DNA of 64,000 bases from Sporosarcina jiandibaonis. GTDB lineage: Bacteria > Bacillota > Bacilli > Bacillales_A > Planococcaceae. Positions within the stretch are counted from its first letter, which is position 1. Each line of letters begins with the position of its first letter. The translations under genes and the position numbers were made by a program. This document shows positions 58,968-64,000 of the stretch, one piece after another. Location of the stretch: assembly GCF_013184495.1 (NCBI RefSeq), contig NZ_JAAOIY010000007.1:62001-126000 (forward strand), in the 5' to 3' direction. The notes beneath the pieces are model-generated. The model made no database searches. It had not been told where the DNA came from and saw nothing but the letters and a program-made list of their open reading frames with translations.

Positions 58968-60458
58968 ATGATTACATTAACAGGGTCAACACTAACTCTT
59001 GAGCAATTAAAAGCAATTTTATATAAAAGATCAGTTGTTTCATTAGACGAAAAAGCGATTGAACGCGTCAATAAAAGCCGACTCGCTGTCGAGAAAATAG
59101 TGCGAGAAGATCGAACTGTTTACGGCATTAATACGGGTTTCGGAAAATTTAGCGATGTCAGCATTGATGAAAAAGATACGAAAGCGTTACAACTTCATCT
59201 CATTCGATCGCATGCTTGCGGAGTTGGAGATGCATTCCCGGAAATCGTATCACGCGCCATGGTCGTTCTACGGCTTAATGCCTTATTGAAAGGTTTTTCG
59301 GGAATACGTGCAGAGGTGTTGGAACGATTCGCATACATGTTGAACCATCAAATCCATCCCGTCATTCCGCAACAAGGTTCTCTGGGCGCGTCCGGTGATT
59401 TAGCGCCGCTCGCTCATTTGGCACTCGTACTACTTGGAGAAGGCTTCGTTTGGCAAGGAATGGAGCATGTTCCAGCCGCTGATATATGGAAAAGGCATGG
59501 ACTAGAACCAATCGTGCTTGAAGCGAAAGAAGGGCTCGCGCTCATTAACGGAACCCAAGCGATGACAGCCCAAGGCGTTATTAATTATTTAGAGGCGGAA
59601 TCACTCGCCGTTGATAGTGAATGGATTGCTGCGATGACAATGGAAGCACTTCACGGGATAACAGATGCCTTCCATCCAGCCATCCACGAAGCGCGAGGGT
59701 ATCCTGAACAAGTTGATGTCGCAAAAAGAATGCTAGATTTATTGGACGGCAGCAAAATGACGACATTCCAAGGTGAAAAACGTGTGCAAGACGCTTACTC
59801 GATTCGATGTATTCCGCAAGTGCACGGAGCAAGTTGGCAAGTGTTGAATTACGTGAAAGAAAAACTGGAAATCGAAATGAATGCGGCGACGGATAATCCG
59901 CTTATTTTCAATGACGGTGATACAGTCGTATCAGGCGGAAATTTCCACGGGCAACCAATTGCTTTCGCGATGGACTTTCTGAAAATCGGCATGGCGGAAC
60001 TCGCGAATATTTCCGAGCGCCGAATTGAACGACTTGTCAATCCGCAACTCAATGAAGGATTGCCGCCATTTCTTAGCCCGGAACCGGGTTTACAATCCGG
60101 AGCCATGATTTTACAATATTCCGCGGCAAGCCTGGTTTCGGAAAATAAAACACTCGCTCATCCAGCGTCTGTGGATTCAATTCCTTCATCTGGAAATCAA
60201 GAAGACCACGTTTCGATGGGGACAATCGGTGCAAGACACGCACAGTCGATAATCAAAAACACTAGAAATGTTCTAGCTATAGAGGCACTCTGCGCATTAA
60301 CCAGTTGTGCGATTCGCGGGAAAGAATTAATGGCATCCAAAACACGTATACAGTTTGAAAAATTACTAACCGTCGTTGACCCCATTAACGAAGATCGTAT
60401 TTTCACACCGGATATCTTAGCGATTGAACAATTACTAAAGAAGAATCCTATGGATTAA
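58968..60458 (+). CDS. hutH: Histidine ammonia-lyase
   Basis: The 496-residue enzyme deaminates histidine to urocanate, the first step of the pathway. [15 protein letters not shown] contains the Ala-Ser-Gly that forms the MIO cofactor, with the N-terminal [10 protein letters not shown] and the EDHVSMG motif also in place. AAGGGTGG precedes the ATG. Gene order hutU-hutI-hutH differs from the hutPHUIG order of Bacillus subtilis, and no hutG or hutP lies in the window. Confidence 0.96.
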   Translation: MITLTGSTLTLEQLKAILYKRSVVSLDEKAIERVNKSRLAVEKIVREDRTVYGINTGFGKFSDVSIDEKDTKALQLHLIRSHACGVGDAFPEIVSRAMVVLRLNALLKGFSGIRAEVLERFAYMLNHQIHPVIPQQGSLGASGDLAPLAHLALVLLGEGFVWQGMEHVPAADIWKRHGLEPIVLEAKEGLALINGTQAMTAQGVINYLEAESLAVDSEWIAAMTMEALHGITDAFHPAIHEARGYPEQVDVAKRMLDLLDGSKMTTFQGEKRVQDAYSIRCIPQVHGASWQVLNYVKEKLEIEMNAATDNPLIFNDGDTVVSGGNFHGQPIAFAMDFLKIGMAELANISERRIERLVNPQLNEGLPPFLSPEPGLQSGAMILQYSAASLVSENKTLAHPASVDSIPSSGNQEDHVSMGTIGARHAQSIIKNTRNVLAIEALCALTSCAIRGKELMASKTRIQFEKLLTVVDPINEDRIFTPDILAIEQLLKKNPMD

Positions 60459-60461
60459 TAT

Positions 60462-60502
60462 AAGGAACTGAGACCAATTACCAGGTTTCAGTTCCTTTTT
60501 TG
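60462..60502 (+). terminator. Terminator after hutH
   Basis: AAGGAACTGA pairs with TCAGTTCCTT (with one bulge) and is followed by T residues. Confidence 0.85.
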
Positions 60503-60549
60503 AATCCAAATCGATCCTCGCTCGTATCTATATTTGGAGGGAAAGTAAT

Positions 60550-61056
60550 ATGTCAAAATGGACGCTTTATAAACTACTAACTATTTTAGGATTTTCATTC
60601 GTCATTATTTTAACGAATCTATTTGAAGAGAAAATCAGTGCATTCTTTTCATTCGTAAACTCTTTTATTGAGCCGAGCATTCTTGTTATATTCTTCACAG
60701 TGATATTAATTGTATGGGGATTTTCATCCTTATTACTATTACAAGAGAAAAAGGGCAGGCCGCTATTTGTACATAAGATATGGAGAATCATGCCGGCTAT
60801 CATCGGGGTAATCCTATTCATTTCATTCATCGTATTCATAATCCTAGGTGTCACCATACTTTCGCAGATAACCCCAAAAATGCACTGGGTTTTAGATTTA
60901 TCAATTATTTACTTTTTAGTTTTAATCTATTTGTTCGTATTGTCTATCATGCTTAGATATGGGATAGTGGAAACAAACAAAAGGACAATTATCACTTCTG
61001 CACATATTACAGTGCTCGTTCTTCTAGCAATACTATTCATGATTCCACAGTTATAG
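60550..61056 (+). CDS. Hypothetical multi-pass membrane protein
   Basis: The 168-residue protein has about five hydrophobic segments (near residues 8-22, 40-62, 80-102, 112-135 and 146-166), with short basic loops. No known family was recognised. TTGGAGGGAA 6-7 nt upstream supports the ATG. It stands between the hut terminator and a repeat element and has no obvious partner. Confidence 0.6.
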   Translation: MSKWTLYKLLTILGFSFVIILTNLFEEKISAFFSFVNSFIEPSILVIFFTVILIVWGFSSLLLLQEKKGRPLFVHKIWRIMPAIIGVILFISFIVFIILGVTILSQITPKMHWVLDLSIIYFLVLIYLFVLSIMLRYGIVETNKRTIITSAHITVLVLLAILFMIPQL

Positions 61057-61089
61057 AAGGACACTTAATAACTTCCATCATATAGTGAG

Positions 61090-61262
61090 ATTAGTTGATT
61101 GTAGTGGAGGGCGGCGACTCCAGCGGGAATAGAGGGCAAAGACGGAAAGAGAAAGTTCACTCTTTCTTTATCAACCGAAGGCCCCGCAAGAGCGAAGCGA
61201 TGAGGAGACTGAGGTGATGCCCGTGGAACGCGTCCGCCTGGAACGGAAATCAACGGGCTAAA
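61090..61262. repeat. Dispersed intergenic repeat of the Bacillaceae type
   Basis: The roughly 170-bp segment contains GGAGGGCGGCGACTCCAGCG, a GAGAAAG...CTTTCTTT hairpin, CCCCGCAAGAGCGAAGCGA and CGCCTGGAACGGAAATCAAC, phrases I recognise from abundant intergenic repeats in bacilli. The ends TTAGTTGATT and AATCAACGGGCTAA form an imperfect inverted repeat. GC content is visibly higher than its surroundings. No ORF of its own is credible; small frames across it are repeat shadows. Copy number in this genome could not be checked. Confidence 0.7.
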
Positions 61263-61409
61263 TTAAAAACGAACATATGAATAATGGATTGTTTAAGTAG
61301 CATTCTCGTGTAATGGGGCGTATTATTACCGATTCCGCGTTTAGTAGTCTACTATTATAGTATTGATCACAGTCGAACCGAACACTTTCGATTACTGGAG
61401 GAATGACAA

Positions 61410-62297
61410 TTGACTACAGAAGAAAAACCACATATTTTAATCGTTGACGGCATGGCCTTATTATTCCGCTCCTTTTTTGCGACATCCGCAATGGGGCATT
61501 TTTTTCCGAATGCGGAGGGCATTCCAACAAATGGCGTCCAGGGATTCGCACGCCATTCAATGACGGCAATGTCCCTATTCAACCCGACCCATATGGCAGT
61601 TTGTTGGGATATGGGCTCGCACACATTCCGAAATGACTTGTACGACGGTTATAAAGCGAATCGACCGGCGCCGCCCGAAGAACTTGTTCCGCAGTTCGAT
61701 ATGGCTCGAAGCGTTTCAGAACTAATCGGATGGAAAAGTTACGGCGAACCCGGTATGGAGGCCGACGATTTAATTGGCTCTATGGTGACCAATTGGGACG
61801 GCAAAGCCGACATAACAATTGTTTCTGGTGACAGAGATCTCCTGCAATTATTGCGTCCCGGCGTTAAAGTAGCCCTAATAAAAAGAGGATATAGCGAATA
61901 CGACATCTACACAGACGAACGGTTCATCGAAGAATACGGCATAACGCCGTTTCAATACATCGATAAAAAAGCATTCACCGGTGACGCAGCTGACGGATAC
62001 CCGGGCGTCAAAGGAATTGGACCAAAAACAGCATTGGCGTTAATTAAACAATATGGCTCCATTGAAGGCGTTCTAGATGCTCTAGACGAATTAACTCCAG
62101 CACGAAGAAAACGAATCGAAGAAGGCATGGAGATGCTTCACTTATCCAGAAAGCTCGCTGAAATTCATTGCGACTTAAAAGTATCAGACGAAATCGAAGA
62201 CCTAACACTTCCAGTATATGATGTAGAAAAGAGAAGCCTATTTGAAAAAGAAGGCTATACAATGATCATGCGACATGCGGATTCATTATTTTCATGA
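61410..62297 (+). CDS. 5'-3' exonuclease (PolA N-terminal-like, YpcP type)
   Basis: The 295-residue nuclease resembles the flap/5' exonuclease domain of DNA polymerase I without the polymerase. DGMALLFRSFFA carries the first metal Asp, GMEADDLIGS and SGDRDLLQL the acidic clusters, and GDAADGYPGVKGIGPKTALALI the H3TH DNA-binding motif. It likely processes flaps or RNA primers. The start is TTG at 61410, with GGAGGAATG upstream; the ATG in between is out of frame. A bidirectional hairpin follows. Confidence 0.9.
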   Translation: MTTEEKPHILIVDGMALLFRSFFATSAMGHFFPNAEGIPTNGVQGFARHSMTAMSLFNPTHMAVCWDMGSHTFRNDLYDGYKANRPAPPEELVPQFDMARSVSELIGWKSYGEPGMEADDLIGSMVTNWDGKADITIVSGDRDLLQLLRPGVKVALIKRGYSEYDIYTDERFIEEYGITPFQYIDKKAFTGDAADGYPGVKGIGPKTALALIKQYGSIEGVLDALDELTPARRKRIEEGMEMLHLSRKLAEIHCDLKVSDEIEDLTLPVYDVEKRSLFEKEGYTMIMRHADSLFS

Positions 62298-62308
62298 AGA
62301 TATAATTA

Positions 62309-62350
62309 GTAGCTACTATTCACTTTTGGAATGAATAGTGGCTACTTTTT
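62309..62350. terminator. Bidirectional terminator between exonuclease and C39-like genes
   Basis: A 14-bp stem with one or two mismatches (62309-62322 with 62332-62345) is followed by TTTTT. It overlaps the end of the minus-strand gene. Confidence 0.85.
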
Positions 62351-62845
62351 AATTTGTATAAACGTCAAAATGGACTTATTTTTCTCATAAGATATCTTTC
62401 GTAATTGACTAGCCCGATTTCTACCGCCATTATCATGCACGATGAGAAATAGGTCATCACCACTTTTCTCATATCCAACAACAGGAACCCAATGATAATC
62501 GAAAGCAAATTTGCCGCGCCATCTGAATGTAAACCATTTATCAAACTTGGCGGCTACAGGACGGCCATTATCAATTTCATGAATGACCTCATCAATTGTA
62601 CATTTTTCAACAGTCCACTCATTTCCAAGAAGCTTCTTCATATTGCGGATGAAACGCCAAGTAAATAATCCGATTTTTGTACTGCCCAGCAATCGGTACA
62701 GTTCATTTACTGCATGCATATTATGAGGAAAATGATACCCTAGAATCACATGAGCGGTCACCGGTCCACATGCAGATGGACGAAAACGTTTATCAATATC
62801 TTGTTCAAATTGTGATTTGCCAATTACATCGAGTACCGTTTTCAT
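62342..62845 (-). CDS. C39-like papain-fold peptidase
   Basis: The 167-residue protein has the catalytic Cys in RPSACGPVTAH (about residue 26), the His in DYHWVPVVGYE and the Asp/Asn in IVHDNGG, in the order of Peptidase_C39-like domains. No signal peptide or ABC transporter is attached. It is shorter than bacteriocin-processing C39 peptidases and lies alone, so the substrate is unknown. AAAGGG precedes the ATG on the minus strand. Confidence 0.75.
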   Translation of the reverse strand: MKTVLDVIGKSQFEQDIDKRFRPSACGPVTAHVILGYHFPHNMHAVNELYRLLGSTKIGLFTWRFIRNMKKLLGNEWTVEKCTIDEVIHEIDNGRPVAAKFDKWFTFRWRGKFAFDYHWVPVVGYEKSGDDLFLIVHDNGGRNRASQLRKISYEKNKSILTFIQIKK

Positions 62846-62988
62846 ATCGAAACGCCCTTTCTTTACAGTCCTAATTAGTTATATTCAGTGTACAATCCAA
62901 TTTCGATTCTGGATAATAAATTGAATCCTTCGAACCCCATCAAATTCAAAGTTTCTCTCTATTCTATGAATATGTACAGAATAAAATA

Positions 62989-63017
62989 TTGCGAAAAATT
63001 AACTAATGCTCTATAAT
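62989..63017 (+). promoter_or_regulatory. Sigma-A promoter of fadN
   Basis: TTGCGA (62989-62994) and TATAAT (63012-63017) have a 17-bp spacer. The start is near 63024, about 35 bp before the FadR box. Confidence 0.75.
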
Positions 63018-63058
63018 AAAAGTTATAGAAGTCGTTTCTATTTTTTTTGCCCAAATAA

Positions 63059-63076
63059 TGAATGAGTGTTCATTCA
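63059..63076 (+). promoter_or_regulatory. FadR operator
   Basis: TGAATGAGTGTTCATTCA is an 18-bp near-palindrome that matches the Bacillus FadR consensus (TGAATGAnTAnTCATTCA) except at the central bases. It lies between the promoter and the fadN ribosome binding site, so FadR would block fatty-acid degradation genes until acyl-CoA is present. Confidence 0.85.
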
Positions 63077-63100
63077 AGAAAATAAAGGGAGGCATTGCAC

Positions 63101-64000
63101 GTGGCTTATCAAATTAAAAAAGCAGCAGTTTTAGGTTCAGGTGTGATGGGTTCTGGAATTGCAGCCCATCTCGCAAACATCGGTATTCCTGTACTTTTAT
63201 TGGATATCGTCCCAAAAGAATTGACAGACGAAGAGAAAGCGAAGGGGCTTACTCTTGAAGATAGCCAAGTCCGAAATAAAATTGCAAACAGCGCATTGCA
63301 AAAACTACTCAAACAAAAACCAGCTCCGTTAACTACAAAAAGCAACTTATCGCTTATCGAAGCAGGAAACTTAGAAGATGATCTTGAAAAATTGAAAGAT
63401 GTTGACTGGATCGTCGAAGTGATTGTCGAGAATCTAGAAATTAAAAAAGAGTTATACGAAAAAGTGGATGCCGTGCGTAAGCCCGGCACGATCATTTCTT
63501 CAAATACATCGGGCATTAGCATTGAAGCGATGAAGGAGGGGCGTTCAGAGGATTTCCAGAAACATTTCCTAGGAACGCATTTCTTTAATCCGCCGCGTTA
63601 TTTGAAACTACTTGAAGTGATTCCGGCAAGCACGACAGCTCCGGAAGTGGTAGATTTCATGGTCAGATTTGGCGAAAACACATTAGGTAAAGGCGTTGTC
63701 ATTGCCAAAGATACGCCGAACTTTATTGCGAACCGAATTGGAACTTACGGGTTACTGGTTACCCTTCGAGAAATGGAGAAACGCGGATTTTCAATCGGAG
63801 AAGTCGACTCTGTAACCGGCACTTTAATAGGCCGTCCGAAATCAGCGACATTCCGTACATTAGACGTTGTCGGTCTGGACACATTTATGCATGTCGCCAA
63901 AAATGTCTACGACCAAACAGAAGGCGAAGAACAAAAAGTATTCGAGTTGCCGGCTTTCATGAAGAAAATGATTGAAAACGGATGGCTCGGTGCGAAAACG
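63101..64000 (+). CDS. fadN: 3-hydroxyacyl-CoA dehydrogenase/enoyl-CoA hydratase (FadN), N-terminal part
   Basis: The 300 codons in the window read open to the edge. The N-terminal Rossmann motif [41 protein letters not shown] and NRIGTYG are those of the dehydrogenase half of bifunctional FadN/FadB enzymes of beta-oxidation, which oxidise 3-hydroxyacyl-CoA with NAD+. The start is GTG 63101, 8 nt after AAAGGGAGG. The enoyl-CoA hydratase part would lie beyond the window. FadR control is indicated by the operator upstream. Confidence 0.93.
   Translation, partial: MAYQIKKAAVLGSGVMGSGIAAHLANIGIPVLLLDIVPKELTDEEKAKGLTLEDSQVRNKIANSALQKLLKQKPAPLTTKSNLSLIEAGNLEDDLEKLKDVDWIVEVIVENLEIKKELYEKVDAVRKPGTIISSNTSGISIEAMKEGRSEDFQKHFLGTHFFNPPRYLKLLEVIPASTTAPEVVDFMVRFGENTLGKGVVIAKDTPNFIANRIGTYGLLVTLREMEKRGFSIGEVDSVTGTLIGRPKSATFRTLDVVGLDTFMHVAKNVYDQTEGEEQKVFELPAFMKKMIENGWLGAKT

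Noticed and set aside
61065-61253. Minus-strand frame inside the intergenic repeat
   Set aside because: It arises from the repeat sequence itself, and no ribosome binding site precedes it.

Overview
The window looks like chromosomal DNA of a low-GC, endospore-forming-type Gram-positive bacterium (Bacillota), most like Planococcaceae/Caryophanaceae such as Sporosarcina. This is inferred from the six-gene glycolytic operon headed by the CggR repressor, the secG-esterase-rnr-smpB-ssrA block, strong AGGAGG-type ribosome binding sites, frequent TTG/GTG starts, and the tmRNA tag (A)GKTNNNLAFAA, which is close to the staphylococcal tag. No database search was possible, so family assignments rest on motifs and remembered family features.

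Layout. 1-2000: the tail of a peptide ABC transporter ATPase, a lemA-TPM membrane pair and a small glutaredoxin-like gene. 2000-9080: cggR-gapA-pgk-tpiA-gpmI-eno, with promoter, CggR operator and an internal hairpin after gapA. 9100-13620: secG, carboxylesterase, RNase R, SmpB and tmRNA. 13620-24120: accessory genes, namely a decayed partial copy of a tmRNA segment, an SDR, a DMT exporter, a RavA/ViaA-like AAA+/VWA pair, an AEC carrier, an NrnB-like DHH phosphoesterase, a small winged-helix protein, an amino acid permease and a LysE exporter. 24460-27470: an asparagine synthetase-like protein whose glutaminase active site is lost, and a nucleoid-associated protein. 27570-34380: two secreted nucleic-acid-degrading enzymes, a 5'-nucleotidase and a 1496-residue double nuclease, that share a 107-residue module.

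34470-49475: a polysaccharide utilisation locus. On the minus strand it has an MFS transporter, an SDR, a YesL protein, a KdgF cupin and a YesM/YesN-type two-component system. On the plus strand it has two LplB/LplC-type permeases, a lipoprotein binding protein, a cytoplasmic heparinase II/III-fold (PL15-like) exolyase and a secreted beta-helix protein with F5/8-C and DNRLRE (CBM96-like) domains. The set suggests that secreted cleavage, import of oligo-uronides, exolytic cleavage to unsaturated uronate, KdgF linearisation and SDR reduction follow one another. Alginate is the best guess for the substrate. A decayed SGNH hydrolase gene and another gene fragment follow.

50070-64000: a compositionally distinct membrane-protein pair, a CDF metal exporter, a MalT-like regulator, a collagen-like protein with a sporulation-type promoter, the histidine-degradation genes hutU-hutI-hutH, a membrane protein, a dispersed intergenic repeat, a 5'-3' exonuclease, a C39-like peptidase, and the start of fadN behind a near-perfect FadR box.
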